A DNA stretch of 64,000 nt, from assembly GCA_000023185.1 (NCBI GenBank), contig CP001625.1:186001-250000 (forward strand), in the 5' to 3' direction. The position numbers and the translations under genes were made by a program. A model generated the notes under the pieces. The model worked only from the letters and a program-made list of their open reading frames with translations. It ran no database searches and was not told where the DNA came from. This DNA is from Rhizobium leguminosarum bv. trifolii WSM1325. GTDB taxonomy: Bacteria > Pseudomonadota > Alphaproteobacteria > Rhizobiales > Rhizobiaceae. Below, one piece after another: positions 34,462 through 43,856 of the stretch. Position 1 is the first letter of the stretch; each line of letters begins with the position of its first letter.

Positions 34462-34773
34462 TCATCCGTCAAAGCTGGGTGTTCGCTCTCCGCGATCAAT
34501 GTCGGCTGCGGCCAGACGACATTCCTCGGGCGCCGATGGCTGGATGAAGTCCAGTGTAACCCGAATGGACATCACCGCCATGGGCTGCCGGTCCGGGCCC
34601 TCGATCGCGACTGACTTTTCTTCCTCGGGCGAGTTTGGAATACCGTCCACCGCCATTTCCGAAAGTACATGGTGGGCATAACCAAGCGCCGCGGCCAAAT
34701 CGATGAACTCGAGCCCATTGTCGACGTGGAATTCGCCGTCGCCATCTTTTATCGAAAAAAAGAATGTTGTCAT
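34462..34773 (-). CDS. DUF6894-like small protein
   Basis: 103 residues: MTTFFFSIKDGDGEFHVDNG, then GLEFIDLAAALGYAHHVLSE and MAVMSIRVTLDF. This is the small-protein pattern of DUF6894 (F-x-hydrophobic...D.....D..G.EF.d...A). Such genes are numerous on rhizobial plasmids and have no known function. The ATG has GGAG seven bases upstream. The extreme C-terminus (RGERTPSFDG) is not typical and may be an extension. The 281 bases before it (34181-34461) hold nothing. Confidence 0.72.
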   Translation of the reverse strand: MTTFFFSIKDGDGEFHVDNGLEFIDLAAALGYAHHVLSEMAVDGIPNSPEEEKSVAIEGPDRQPMAVMSIRVTLDFIQPSAPEECRLAAADIDRGERTPSFDG

Positions 34774-34829
34774 AGGTTGCTCCGTCGACCTTATTCTCGT
34801 CCGACAACGTCAAAATTGACAAAAGGTTT

Positions 34830-35480
34830 GCTAGGCAGCAGCTATATTTAGACAGCCTTGCGCGCGGCCAGCAGAAGCCGGCCAATCTCGGCACGCGCGC
34901 GGCGGTTGATCGCCCGTAGCCGACGATCACAAAGCTCTCATCCTGGACGCATTTGATCTTCACCCAATCGCCGAGCCGCCGGATCGATAGGGCTCACTCC
35001 TACGCTTGGCGATGATGCCTCCAGCCCATGCGCACAGGCGCTTGCCAGCAGCTAATCGCCGTCGGCCTCGATCTCCTCGGAAAGGCTGATATCGCCTGCT
35101 CGCTGGCCGGCACGAGAACCTCGACTAATGCCGGCGCGTCCAGCTCCGACCTCCTGAGATCATGGGCATCGAAATAGTTCGAAGGGCATGACGATGGCGT
35201 CGCTCGAGCTCTTCTTGCGCCCCCGCCGCTGAGCGACTGTTGCAGCAGGCTGAAACACGACCGGCCCTCCTCGTCGAGAACAGCCCCTCGCCATCGAGGA
35301 TTGCAGTGCCAGCCGGAAGCCACATGGCCGCCTGTTTCGCCGGGAAACGACGCGTCCAGTCATGGCCGCCGCGCGTCAGGATGCGAATGCCCGTCGGCTC
35401 GATATGAACCGACAGGCGAGCCATCCAATTTGATCTCATAAACCCAGTCGTCGCCCTTCGGCGGCTTGGTTTCAGCAAGG
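34830..35480 (-). pseudogene. Decayed ATP-dependent DNA ligase (LigC/LigD ligase domain)
   Basis: Minus-strand pieces in several frames follow a bacterial NHEJ ligase in order: an opening EIKLDG-like segment, DWTRRFPA, MWLPAGTAILDGE, VLDEEGRSCFSLLQQSL, FDAHDLRRSELDA, and WVKIKCVQDESFVIVGYG near 34930. At least three frameshifts and several stops separate them, and the adenylation lysine segment is altered. It is distinct from the intact LigD at 36642 and probably represents a second ligase (ligC or ligD paralogue) now lost. No Ku gene lies in the window. Confidence 0.7.
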
Positions 35481-35694
35481 CAAGGCATGGCTCGATCCGA
35501 TCAGGCCGGACCCAAGGGGAGATTGGGCTGGGCGGGATCGCGGCGCCAGCGGGGCCGATCGCGGGCAGGCGGACCGGTCCGTAGTACGATCATCTCGCGC
35601 GGATCCACCGGCGGCAAGTTTGGAAACTCGTGGAGTACCTTCTGCATCTGCTCAATCAATCCGAACGCTCCTCTCCCGACGATGTGCAAACTAT

Positions 35695-36454
35695 TCACGC
35701 CGTATCGTCCCGCTCTCCCCTGCGTTGTTTGGTGCGCCGTTTTGATCTGGCCTTTTGCCGAGCGGACCGCAACTCCTCCAAGTTTGGCAGCCACCATCCT
35801 CTTGCGCGTTCTTCCTCGCCGGGTGGCGTTCTCGCTGGCCAGGTCGCCACCAGTTCTTCAAGCGGTCCGCCACGACGCCCAAACATACTCCTGGCTTGGT
35901 CCTGCAGGAAAATAGAACGTACCCACAGTGGCGGATCTGCCAGTTCGCCATCGGTGCTGGTGAAGATAACGACACCAACATGCGTGCCGATCGCACGCTC
36001 GGAGCGGCGGAACATCGTGTGCAGGCACCGGATAGCGTTTTCGCCGACGCTCGCTCAGTCTCGCCTTCGATGCCTCCTCTTCCTCCGTGCCCTTCATTGC
36101 CTCGCGGCGCGCTTTCCTAACCTCGGGTTCATTGCGTTCGGCTGTCGCCTCGATTGCCTGCCACCGTCGGCGGAGTTTGTCGTAAGATCGGTAGGGCACA
36201 GTCCATAACCGGCGATCCGCGTCCCAGCGCGCAAACGGGATTTCACGAATTTCGTTCACGACGGCGCGCGAGTATGGCGTCCGGATTTGAAAGGCCGATG
36301 GCGCGGCTTCGAGATAGCGGCTTCCGATAGGATCAAAGGCGAATGCGTCCCTTTCCTTCTCGTCGGCAAACGTGTCGGCCTCCGCTTCCATCTCGGCCAA
36401 TCCAACTCCGATGCGCCTTTCTGCGGTGCGACCGGGCACGAACCAGGCCTTCAA
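35695..36454 (-). pseudogene. HARP-domain-like protein gene, frameshifted
   Basis: The upstream frame (36454 to about 36000) includes FQIRTPYSRAVVNEIREIPF, then ARWDADRRLWTVPYRSYDKL and RRRWQAIEATAERNEPE, resembling the HARP domain of SMARCAL1-like helicases (annealing of RPA-type filaments), here without a helicase. The downstream frame (36015 to 35695) continues RAIGTHVGVVIFTSTDGELA and GWWLPNLEELRSARQKARSK. Both match one rhizobial protein type, so an indel near 36000 split it. Placement beside ligD suggests a DNA-repair role. The stretch 35481-35694 has no gene. Confidence 0.55.
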
Positions 36455-36641
36455 GTTATCGCTCCAACTAGCGCGCGGGAAAGACTAGCGACGAAAGCGC
36501 TGCACGGCGATGCGATCGTGGGGCAGGTCAGTGGTCGCGCCAACACGTGGTTCAGCAGGAGCGGTATCGTTCAGTTCCTTTTCCATGGCGCCTCACCACG
36601 AATTCGAATTCCCGTCCGATCGCCATGCGGCCCCCGAACGC

Positions 36642-39290
36642 TCACGCTGCCTGCTTTAATTTTCCGAGGCGCTTGATCGCCTGCTCAAGCGGTCGCTGAC
36701 CATCGCAATAATCCTGCCACGCGGCGCTTTTCGCAAGCAGCGCAGGAACTGTGCGAACCGTGAACCGCTTGGGGTCGAGATCAGACTTTACCTGCGTCCA
36801 CGTCAACGGCATCGACACGGCGGCGCCGGGCCGCGCTCGTGGAGACAAAGGTGCGACAGCCGTCGCCATGCGATCGTTGCGCAGGTAGTCGAGAAAGATG
36901 CGCCCCTCACGCTGATTCTTGGCCATTTTGATCAGGTAAAGATCCGGATTGTCGCGCGCCATCTGTTCGCAAACATCATGGGCGAAACCCTTCGCGATGT
37001 CCCAGCTGAGTTTCTTGCTCTTCGGCACAGCAAGCGGCGTCACCACGTGCAGTCCTTTGCCGCCCGTCGTCTTGCAGAAGCTGACGAGCCCGAGCTCCTC
37101 CAGCCGGTCGCGGATTTCACGAGCCGCTGCGACGACGGTGGAGAAATCGACATCAGGTCCAGGATCGAGGTCAAACACCAGACGGCCGGGCACTTCCGGC
37201 TGATTAGGCTCACAGTTCCACGGATGCAGCTCGACGCCGCCGATCTGGGCGATTGCCGCAAGACCCTCGACGCGATCGATCTGTAGGTAGGGCTTCTTGT
37301 CGCCAAACACCGTGACCAGTTCCAGCAGGTTCGATGTCCCCGGCATCGCATGGCGCTGGAAGAACTGCTCTCCGCCAATGCCGTCCGGTGTGCGAATGAT
37401 TGAGCATGGCCGCCCCTTGATATGGTCGATCAACCAGGAACCGACGGCTTCGTGGTAGTGCGCCAGATCGACCTTAGTCACCGGCTCTCCGTCACCGGCA
37501 TCCGGCCATAGCGGCTTGTCGGGGCTGGAGATCATCACGCCCATCACCTCCACCTTCGCGCCCTTGCGGAAACGCGCAGGCGCCGGTTTCGAAGTCTCGG
37601 GATCGGGCACCTCGGTTTTGGCTGGTGAGGCCGGCTTCTCGGCCTCGACTTCTGCCGCAGGCTTATCTTCCCGCAAGCCCTTGAACGCCGCTTGGCGCAC
37701 CTGGCCATCGGCCGTCCAGCCGGCAAACTCGATCTCGGCGACGAGTTCTGGTTTTAGCCAAACGATATCAGGGCTCTTCTTCGGCGCACCGATACCGGTG
37801 AACGGCGACTCCGATGTCTCCATCGCCTGCAGCTTGGGCAAGAGCGTGTCGACGACCTTCGCTCCATAACCCGTGCCGACCCGGCCGACATAGACAAAAT
37901 GGTTGCCGCGATGGACGCCGACGAGCAGTGATCGGAACTTGCCATTGGTTTTCGCATAGGCGCCGATAACGACTTCATGCCCTGCCCGGCATTTCGACTT
38001 GGCCCATGTCTCGGTGCGGCCCGATTGATAAGGTGCGTCAGCCTGTTTCGAGACGATCCCCTCCAGCGACAAACGACAGGCGGATCTGAGAACCGCGTCG
38101 CCACCGGTTTCGAAATGCTCGACGAAGTGTAGACGCGGATCTTCGCCGGCATCCGACAAGAACGTCGCCAAGCGTTCCTTGCGTTCTGTGAGCGGCAGCT
38201 CGCGCAAATCTTCGCCTCCCACGAAGAGGAGGTCGAATGCAAAGTAGACCAAATTATCGGTCTTTCCTTCCGAGAGCGCCGCCTGGAGCGCAGCAAAATC
38301 CGGGGCGCCGGTTTCGTCGAGCGCGCAGATCTCTCCATCAATGATGGCGTCGGGAAGAGCGGACGCTGAGGCGGCGATGGCCGGATATTTGGCCGTCCAG
38401 TCCAGACCCTTGCGGGTTTTGAGGGTTGCCTCGCCATCCTCAACTCGCATCTGGATGCGATAGCCGTCGAATTTGATCTCATGAATCCAGCCATCGGCAG
38501 ATGGCGGGCGCGCCAGGGTTTCGCACAGCTGCGGTGGGACGAAAACCGGCATGGTGGAGTTCGCACGCTTGCCGGCCGACGGCTTTTTTGCAGTCTTCAC
38601 GCCCGCTTTGCGCTCCTCGGCCGCGAAAACGTGATTGCTGTTCCACACCGCATCCGCCTCGACGTCGCCATTCTGCATCATGAATGGCGTTGGCTTCCTG
38701 CCTTTTCCCGCTGCGATCGCCTCCATCGTTCTCGCGGACGCCACGGACGTATCGTTTTCCTCCAAGATGGCCGCGCCGTTCTCCTCGACCGAGAAATCGT
38801 CATGATGCTTGATCAGCAGCCAGTTGGTCCGTTTGCCGCCATCGCGGTCGTTGCGCATGCGCACCAGAACGAAACCGCCATGGAGGCGCTTACCCTCCAG
38901 CTTGAACTTGAAATCGCCCCTAGCGAGCGCTTCTTCCGGCGTCCTGTTGCCCTCGAGCTCCCAGTAGCCGCGGTCCCACAACATCACGGTGCCGCCGCCA
39001 TACTGGCCTTTCGGGATCGTGCCTTCGAAATCCCCGTAGTCCAAGGGATGGTCTTCGACTTCGACGGCCAGCCGCTTGTCGTGCGGGTCGAGCGACGGGC
39101 CCTTGGTCACAGCCCAGGATTTAAAGACGCCGTCGAGTTCGAGCCGAAGGTCATAATGCAACCGGGTAGCGTCGTGCTTCTGGATCACAAACCGCCGGCG
39201 GTTCGACGGCTTCACCTGGGCCTCGCCGCTCGGCTCGCCGGTCTTCTTGAAATCGCGCTTGGCGCGGTATTTCGAAAGATTGTCGCTCAT
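36642..39290 (-). CDS. ligD: DNA ligase D (phosphoesterase-ligase-polymerase)
   Basis: 882 residues with all three domains of NHEJ LigD. The N-terminal 3'-phosphoesterase (about 20-190) has [20 protein letters not shown] and [20 protein letters not shown]. The ligase domain (about 240-550) carries the adenylation motif EIKFDGYRI near residue 270 and [13 protein letters not shown]. The C-terminal AEP polymerase (about 590-870) has [33 protein letters not shown] (metal-binding aspartates) and [16 protein letters not shown]. The order PE-LIG-POL is the rhizobial type. It lies 23 bases downstream of a small stress gene, likely in one transcript. Partner Ku is not in the window. Confidence 0.95.
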   Translation of the reverse strand: MSDNLSKYRAKRDFKKTGEPSGEAQVKPSNRRRFVIQKHDATRLHYDLRLELDGVFKSWAVTKGPSLDPHDKRLAVEVEDHPLDYGDFEGTIPKGQYGGGTVMLWDRGYWELEGNRTPEEALARGDFKFKLEGKRLHGGFVLVRMRNDRDGGKRTNWLLIKHHDDFSVEENGAAILEENDTSVASARTMEAIAAGKGRKPTPFMMQNGDVEADAVWNSNHVFAAEERKAGVKTAKKPSAGKRANSTMPVFVPPQLCETLARPPSADGWIHEIKFDGYRIQMRVEDGEATLKTRKGLDWTAKYPAIAASASALPDAIIDGEICALDETGAPDFAALQAALSEGKTDNLVYFAFDLLFVGGEDLRELPLTERKERLATFLSDAGEDPRLHFVEHFETGGDAVLRSACRLSLEGIVSKQADAPYQSGRTETWAKSKCRAGHEVVIGAYAKTNGKFRSLLVGVHRGNHFVYVGRVGTGYGAKVVDTLLPKLQAMETSESPFTGIGAPKKSPDIVWLKPELVAEIEFAGWTADGQVRQAAFKGLREDKPAAEVEAEKPASPAKTEVPDPETSKPAPARFRKGAKVEVMGVMISSPDKPLWPDAGDGEPVTKVDLAHYHEAVGSWLIDHIKGRPCSIIRTPDGIGGEQFFQRHAMPGTSNLLELVTVFGDKKPYLQIDRVEGLAAIAQIGGVELHPWNCEPNQPEVPGRLVFDLDPGPDVDFSTVVAAAREIRDRLEELGLVSFCKTTGGKGLHVVTPLAVPKSKKLSWDIAKGFAHDVCEQMARDNPDLYLIKMAKNQREGRIFLDYLRNDRMATAVAPLSPRARPGAAVSMPLTWTQVKSDLDPKRFTVRTVPALLAKSAAWQDYCDGQRPLEQAIKRLGKLKQAA

Positions 39291-39313
39291 GAACTCCGGC
39301 TCCGATCACTGAC

Positions 39314-39622
39314 CTATCGACGCGATACATGGACCGCACCGGCGTCACCGAGACTGCGTTGGACGGCGGCGATCTGACTGGCTGCAATATCCGCCGAAAC
39401 CTCGATGTCGCCTTCGAGGGCTGCGTCATCGCGGGCGCCGTCTGCGTGGGAAGCATCACCGCCCGATGGCACTGAGCCAACGGTATTTCGATCGGTGGTG
39501 GATTGAATGAAGATGTCGGGCCTTGAGATGCCGTGCTGTTGAACAAGGTGTTCAACTGCACGGTCGGCTGCCTCGCGTGTCTCGAAAATCGCCCGGATCG
39601 TGGTGGTGCTGTCGTCCGCCAT
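39314..39622 (-). CDS. Small conserved stress-type protein upstream of ligD
   Basis: 102 residues: TTTIRAIFETREAADRAVEH, LVQQHGISRPDIFIQ, a Gly/Ser/Asp-rich middle, then IEVSADIAASQIAAVQRSLG and DAGAVHVSRR. The two halves form a beta-alpha-beta pattern like the general-stress YflT/HSP-17M fold, in which repeats begin with a strand and A-x-x-A-V helix. AGGAG before the ATG is strong. Close spacing to ligD suggests cotranscription. Not assigned to a named family with certainty. Confidence 0.75.
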   Translation of the reverse strand: MADDSTTTIRAIFETREAADRAVEHLVQQHGISRPDIFIQSTTDRNTVGSVPSGGDASHADGARDDAALEGDIEVSADIAASQIAAVQRSLGDAGAVHVSRR

Positions 39623-40570
39623 TACTTTCTCCTGCTTGTTGTTGTCACAGGATCAGAACGCCTCGGCTCGCCAGTAGTTTCACCGCATCTAGGACCCGAT
39701 AACTCGGATTATTGATATCGGGGCGAAAAATGCAATGTTCTCTCTTTGTTTCGGTCTAAAACCTTTAGAGGAGACGCCAAGTTCGCGGCCTTTTCATTGA
39801 AGCCGCCATGGGTAACATCCAGTTTTCCGCGCATCAACGCTAGAGCCAGTTCCGGGGACGACCGAGTAGACAGCGTAATGCTTCCTCGCGTACCATACGC
39901 AACAGGTGAGGTAGCCACGTGACCTCAAGCCCGACCAGAAACCGCGTAGCAAGTACGGGCCTCCGCGGCTGTTTTTAAGCTCTTTCCCGGCGCCGTCTTC
40001 CCAGGATGATACCAGCGAGATAAGATCTACTGTTCGCACACTGCTCTCTAAATCCACGGCAAGACCCTCGATCCCGATTCCGGCGGTGCCCTATGACATC
40101 GACGATGTAAAGCCACTCCTAGTGCGAGAAATTTGCTATCAATCTCTTTTGTGGAAGATCCAGGCGGTCTGGTCTTGGTGAAAATAACGAAGTTTTGGCC
40201 TTCCGCGGCTAGACCACTGCGGAACGGAGAACACCCGGTGTTTGCGGCGGGTCTTTGACAAGGGGCATGGCATGCTTTGCTGTCCTTGGTCCTAGGACGG
40301 AGGACAGCAAGTGGAACGCGCGATGAAAGCCAGGACATTGTAATACTACCCAAACTGATCAGCCTCCAGGAGCAGGAACAAGAGCAGAGGCCTGAACGCT
40401 TGCGACTGGAGGCGCGGGGCGATGATCCGTACTCCGTCCAAAATTTGCAGGCTTCTCTCGGCATAAGCAAGTCCGAGGTCAATGGAAGGCGGAGGCCGGG
40501 TGACGAGGCCCGCGAAAAATTTTCTGTTGCGGCTCTTGAATCCGAAATTGTAAAAAACCAAATCGATGCC
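39623..40570. other. Gene-free stretch
   Basis: Nearly 950 bases between the ligD operon and the heat-shock leader. All frames have poor composition and no ribosome site. No tRNA, IS or repeat was recognised. The promoter of the HSP20 operon must lie near its right end but no clear sigma-32 box was identified. Confidence 0.4.
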
Positions 40571-40655
40571 GCCAGCCGCTAAGGAAGGGCTGGCCTTGCT
40601 GGAGGCGCCGTCTTTCGGCGCTTCGGTACCATGTTGCTTCAAGGAGGATATGGCT
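40571..40655 (+). promoter_or_regulatory. ROSE-like RNA thermometer in the HSP20 5' leader
   Basis: Three consecutive hairpins precede the start: GCCAGCC/GGCTGGC (40571-40577 with 40588-40594), GCGCCG/CGGCGC (40605-40610 with 40616-40621, loop TCTTT), and a final one in which CCAT-G-TTGCT pairs with AGGAGG-AT-ATGG, burying the Shine-Dalgarno AAGGAGGA (40641-40648). The TTGCT opposite AGGAGG is the hallmark of ROSE elements that control small heat-shock genes in rhizobia. Folding was done by eye. Confidence 0.72.
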
Positions 40656-41129
40656 ATGGCAACATCTTACGACTATGCACCGCTCTACCGTTCGAGCGTC
40701 GGGTTCGACCGGGTCTTTCATCTTCTCGAAAACGCCCAGCGCGCCCGCTCGATCAACGACTGGCCGCCCTATGACATCATCAAGAGCGGGGATGACAGCT
40801 ATCGGATTTCGATCGCGGTGGCGGGCTTCACCCAAAACGATCTCGGCATCACCTTCCAATCCAATCTGCTGTCCGTGACGGGCAAGAAGCAGGAGGCCGC
40901 ACATGAAGGCTACCTGCATCGCGGCATAGCCGGCCGGCCGTTCGAACATCGGTTCGAACTTGCCGACCACGTGAGGGTGAATAGGGCGGAGCTCAGCAAT
41001 GGTCTTCTTTCGATCGAACTCGTTCGCGAGATTCCAGAGGCACTGAAGCCGCGGAAAATCTCCATACTGAACGCTCCCGCACCGAATTCCGCTGCTCCCG
41101 CGCAGATCGAAGCACAAAAGGCCGCTTGA
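40656..41129 (+). CDS. HSP20 small heat-shock protein (IbpA/HspA class)
   Basis: 157-residue alpha-crystallin-type holdase. The N-terminus YDYAPLYRSSVGFDRVFHLL is followed by NDWPPYDIIKSGDDSYRISI, AVAGFTQNDLGITFQSNLLS, GYLHRGIAGRPFEHRFELAD and ends the domain with LSNGLLSIELVREIPEA; a short I-N-A-P tail (ILNAPAP) corresponds to the usual I-x-I/V region. ATG 40656 is preferred to 40650 by distance from AAGGAGGA. Thermometer control is predicted from the leader. Two small genes follow on the same strand. Confidence 0.92.
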   Translation: MATSYDYAPLYRSSVGFDRVFHLLENAQRARSINDWPPYDIIKSGDDSYRISIAVAGFTQNDLGITFQSNLLSVTGKKQEAAHEGYLHRGIAGRPFEHRFELADHVRVNRAELSNGLLSIELVREIPEALKPRKISILNAPAPNSAAPAQIEAQKAA

Positions 41130-41149
41130 CCGCGTCGTTCGCAGACCAA

Positions 41150-41171
41150 GGGCGCCGTGACCACGGCGCCC
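41150..41171. other. Perfect 10-bp hairpin between hsp20 and the DUF982 gene
   Basis: GGGCGCCGTG (41150-41159) and CACGGCGCCC (41162-41171) form a very stable stem with a minimal loop. No T tract follows, so it may attenuate or stabilise the upstream mRNA rather than end transcription. Confidence 0.6.
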
Positions 41172-41198
41172 GTCAACACGGGTTAGGAGGAGAGAGCG

Positions 41199-41498
41199 AT
41201 GAAACCCGATATGTTCAAACAGCCTGTCTCAATTTTTGTCGGCTTAGGCTTTCCGGCCGAGGTTCGCGGTGTGATGGACGCCTACCGGCATCTCGTCGAA
41301 TGGCCGGGTTCACCGAGAGACGCGGCGCACGCGGTCGCACTAAAGGCATGCAGAGCCGCGTTGCGCGGTGAGATCGAAGCAGAGACCGCGCGGGGCCTGT
41401 TTGCCGCCTTCGCGAAGAAACACGATCTTCTCGCGCCGGAAAACAACATGATCGCCGCGTCTCGTCTGCCAGGCGACAGCGATCCACACGTTCGTTGA
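41199..41498 (+). CDS. DUF982-domain protein
   Basis: 99 residues: VSIFVGLGFPAEVRGVMDAY, RHLVEWPGSPRDAAHAVALK, then ACRAALRGEIEAETARGLFA, which follows the DUF982 layout (strand, helix, W-P loop, helix). GGAGGAGAG lies just upstream of ATG 41199. It follows hsp20 by 70 bases and overlaps no gene. It differs in sequence from the copy at 25133. Possibly heat-inducible through read-through. Confidence 0.78.
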   Translation: MKPDMFKQPVSIFVGLGFPAEVRGVMDAYRHLVEWPGSPRDAAHAVALKACRAALRGEIEAETARGLFAAFAKKHDLLAPENNMIAASRLPGDSDPHVR

Positions 41499-41507
41499 GG
41501 TAGTCCG

Positions 41508-41786
41508 ATGATGCACGACATGCTGCGGCAGGCCATCGGCAACGCGATGGCGATGGGCCCCGCGGTTCTGGTTCCGCGCATGCAGCTCAAGCGCCCGGTC
41601 GAGGTGGTGAGAGAGCCGTCCCTATCGGTCGATGATAAGCGCACGATCCTGGCCGCCTGGGCGTCGGATTTTTACGCGGTCGAGTCGAAGCCCGCCCTCC
41701 GTCGGCCGCCCGGTACACCAGAGCCAGTTTCGATCGATGACGTGCGTTCCGCCCTCGATGAACTCGATCGGCGCTATGGCATCTGA
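41508..41786 (+). CDS. Small conserved protein of the HSP20 operon
   Basis: 92 residues: MHDMLRQAIGNAMAMGPAVL, VREPSLSVDDKRTILAAWAS, DFYAVESKPALRRPPGTPEP, ending SALDELDRRYGI. Rhizobial proteins of this kind are found near small heat-shock genes; the D-D-K-R-x-I-L-A-x-W-A-S-D motif is characteristic, but function is unknown. It starts nine bases after the previous stop, behind GAGG, so it belongs to the same operon. Confidence 0.75.
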   Translation: MMHDMLRQAIGNAMAMGPAVLVPRMQLKRPVEVVREPSLSVDDKRTILAAWASDFYAVESKPALRRPPGTPEPVSIDDVRSALDELDRRYGI

Positions 41787-42296
41787 AGAATGGCCGGCCA
41801 GTCGGCCACTTGAAGGAACTAGCGTGTTGAGCGACGGGGGCTACCAACCACGAGAATTATGTCTTCGGCATCTCTGCTGGAATAAAGGTCATCGCCGCCC
41901 CTGCCTATGCCCGTCGATGCAAAATAAACGTACTCCGCCGACGGTCTGGCTGCAAAAGTACCATCCCTTTTGGCAGCAGTACCCGTTCAGCTCGCGCGAG
42001 CAGGTGCTGGCGATCGGCCTCAGCCAGACGGTAAGTAGCAAGTTCATCGGGGTCGCTCTTGATGGCTAAGAGGCACGGCAACTGCGTCCCAGATACATGG
42101 GTCGTACACTTTTGTTCCGCATTGCGCCTGGTCTCGTAGTGAATGGTTGACCAGCAGACTCAGGCTAGTTTCGAACAAGGGCGAAAATTTCACTTTTTGT
42201 TTGCTGTGAATGCCCTGTTCAAATTGCTACGTTACTAGGCCCGGTCTCAAGCAGACGACCAGGCTTCGACCGGCCAAGCACAATTGTCGGTCACGC
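41787..42296. other. Gene-free stretch
   Basis: About 510 bases between the HSP20 operon and a convergent regulator. A plus-strand frame ending at 42069 (FSSREQVLAIGLSQTVSSKF) has protein-like composition but no start or family. Nothing else seen. Confidence 0.4.
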
Positions 42297-42845
42297 CTAG
42301 GCGGAATTGGCCATGAGATTGAGCAATTCAAGTCCGCTGGTGGGCTTCGATACAAACGTTACTCCAGCCTTTAGGTCACGATGCGAGAGATTCACGAAGC
42401 CTGACGTTACGATGATCCGCATGTGCGGCCACCGACTGCGGACGGTGGCGACAAGCCCCAGGCCGTCCATGCTTCCCGGCATATTAATATCGGTATACAG
42501 CGCATCGACGTCGTTGTGCCGTAAGTGGATCAACGCCTCGTCTGCGTTGGCCGCCTGGAGGGTGCGGTATCCGGCCTTGTCGAGGAAATCGACGATGTTG
42601 TAGCGAAGCTGTGGCTCGTCCTCCACGATCAGGACGCTTCTCCCCTCGACCGGATCCGGATCCGCGCGCCTTGGCACGCGAGCGTAAACCTCTGCGCCGT
42701 CGCTCGAGGCACGTGTCCGTTCAAGCAAGTTGCGTTCCAGAACCGCCTGCTCCCAATGCAGTTCGTCCTGGCCTAACGGGCGACCAGCCTGCTCCCATAG
42801 CGCATAAGCACGCGCAGCGATCCATTCGTTTCGATTGTCGATCAT
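42297..42845 (-). CDS. DUF2934-receiver fusion protein
   Basis: 182 residues. The N-terminal DUF2934 motif (NEWIAARAYALWEQAGRPLG, then DELHWEQAVLER) is followed by a linker and a CheY-like receiver domain at about 68-180: SVLIVEDEPQLRYNIVDFLD, phospho-acceptor Asp in DALYTDINMPGSMDGLGL, Thr/Ser in IIVTSGF, and Lys in FVSKPTSG. No output domain, so it is a single-domain regulator of the FixJ/Sma type common in rhizobia. DUF2934 function is unknown. No kinase nearby. Confidence 0.87.
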   Translation of the reverse strand: MIDNRNEWIAARAYALWEQAGRPLGQDELHWEQAVLERNLLERTRASSDGAEVYARVPRRADPDPVEGRSVLIVEDEPQLRYNIVDFLDKAGYRTLQAANADEALIHLRHNDVDALYTDINMPGSMDGLGLVATVRSRWPHMRIIVTSGFVNLSHRDLKAGVTFVSKPTSGLELLNLMANSA

Positions 42846-43025
42846 CTGCCAACCCTTCGTTTAGCCTGAAATGGAGCGATTGGAGATTCGGGCGAGGGTC
42901 GCGAGAGCTTTGTCTGTAATGGTACAAAATGGTCGTCACGGGAGGTGTTCCCACACAGCACGATAAATTGCTTCGACATCAGGGCTTGAACAGATTTCGA
43001 GACCACGCATCCAGACAGCGGATGC

Positions 43026-43538
43026 ATGCACGTCGAGCGGCGGATCCGAGGTACCAAGTCCTTGGTCCGGCTGAGCTCCGCTTGTCGTCGCACGTGTTGG
43101 TTGGCCCTCATGTCGAGCCGGAAAGCCGCATCGTGCGGGAACAATCGATGGCTCGGCTGGTTTGCACGAAATGGCAAACGCCCGATTGTCTTCCACGAAA
43201 TCCTTGCCGAACTGGCATTGCTTACGAACCCAGCCGACGGTGACACGTTTCATTTCTCGGTCGAATACCTGACGCGCAGAAAGGTTTGCTTTCAGTTCAT
43301 AGGTCGCAGGGGCGACGGCTTGGCGGAAATGGACGGTTATCACATCGAAGCGAGCCTCGGGGGCGTCACCGCGTTGCCAGGCCATCTGTGGTGGCGGCCA
43401 TCGTCGATTGGCTACAATAGTCTGATAAAATTCTATTCGCCCTCGAAGTTGTCAGTTGGCGCCATCGCGAACGAGGTCTGGCAGGGCATCCGGACGCCAG
43501 ACATCGCTAATAGCGACGGCTGGCACTATCTTTACTGA
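43026..43538 (+). CDS. Hypothetical protein, start uncertain
   Basis: The C-terminal two thirds have natural composition: GKRPIVFHEILAELALLTNP, RRKVCFQFIGRRGDGLAEMD, then GGVTALPGHLWWRPSSIGYN and IANSDGWHYLY. The first ~45 residues are Arg/Cys-rich and look spurious, so the real start may be downstream of 43150 or lost. No family recognised. An orphan EcfG-like element (GGAAC-N16-GGTT, 43138-43162) lies within the frame. Could be a truncated gene. Confidence 0.38.
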   Translation: MHVERRIRGTKSLVRLSSACRRTCWLALMSSRKAASCGNNRWLGWFARNGKRPIVFHEILAELALLTNPADGDTFHFSVEYLTRRKVCFQFIGRRGDGLAEMDGYHIEASLGGVTALPGHLWWRPSSIGYNSLIKFYSPSKLSVGAIANEVWQGIRTPDIANSDGWHYLY

Positions 43539-43651
43539 GAAAGATTTGCTCACCCCTTTTGGTGCCGAGGACGGCAGGGGCAACCAAGGTCGATCTAGGA
43601 AGGCCGTTTCATTAGCCAGTCTTGAGACCGTACGCCTCGTTCCGATTTTTG

Positions 43652-43676
43652 GGAACAACACGTCACGGTCGAGGTT
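43652..43676 (+). promoter_or_regulatory. EcfG/RpoE2-type promoter before the Mn-catalase remnant
   Basis: GGAAC (43652-43656), 16-base spacer, GGTT (43673-43676). The ATG of the catalase remnant lies 34 bases further. The same arrangement as the stress promoters at 17.7-20.4 kb. Confidence 0.68.
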
Positions 43677-43709
43677 TGCAGGATGCAACCATCAACGAGG
43701 AGCCCAATC

Positions 43710-43856
43710 ATGTTCAAGCGCATCGATCAACTACAGGCCGAACTGCCCCCGCCGAAAGCCGCCGATTTAAATGCGGCAGCCGCTCGCCAGGAGCCCGCCG
43801 CGCACCCCGTTTCGAGCCTGCGAGGAGCAGCGACATGGCAGACAAGACCAAGGTAA
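43710..43856 (+). pseudogene. Manganese catalase, N-terminal remnant
   Basis: ATG 43710 behind GAGGAG opens FKRIDQLQAELPPPKAADLN then AAAARQE, the start of rhizobial Mn-catalases (KatN type: F-x-R-I-D-x-L-Q-x-E-L-P-x-P...NAAAA-x-Q-E). After residue 28 the sequence no longer matches and the frame stops after 48 residues, so nearly the whole enzyme, including the dimanganese ligands, is deleted. Promoter and ribosome site remain, so a short leader peptide may still be made upstream of the next small gene. Confidence 0.62.

Noticed and set aside
35501..35797. Minus-strand frame ending EMIVLRTGPPARDRPRWRRD, faintly like the end of a conjugation coupling protein
   Set aside because: Similarity is a few residues only, there is no transfer gene nearby, and it overlaps the HARP-like frame.
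43138..43162. GGAAC-N16-GGTT inside the hypothetical gene at 43026
   Set aside because: No well-supported gene start follows at the usual distance; kept only as a note.
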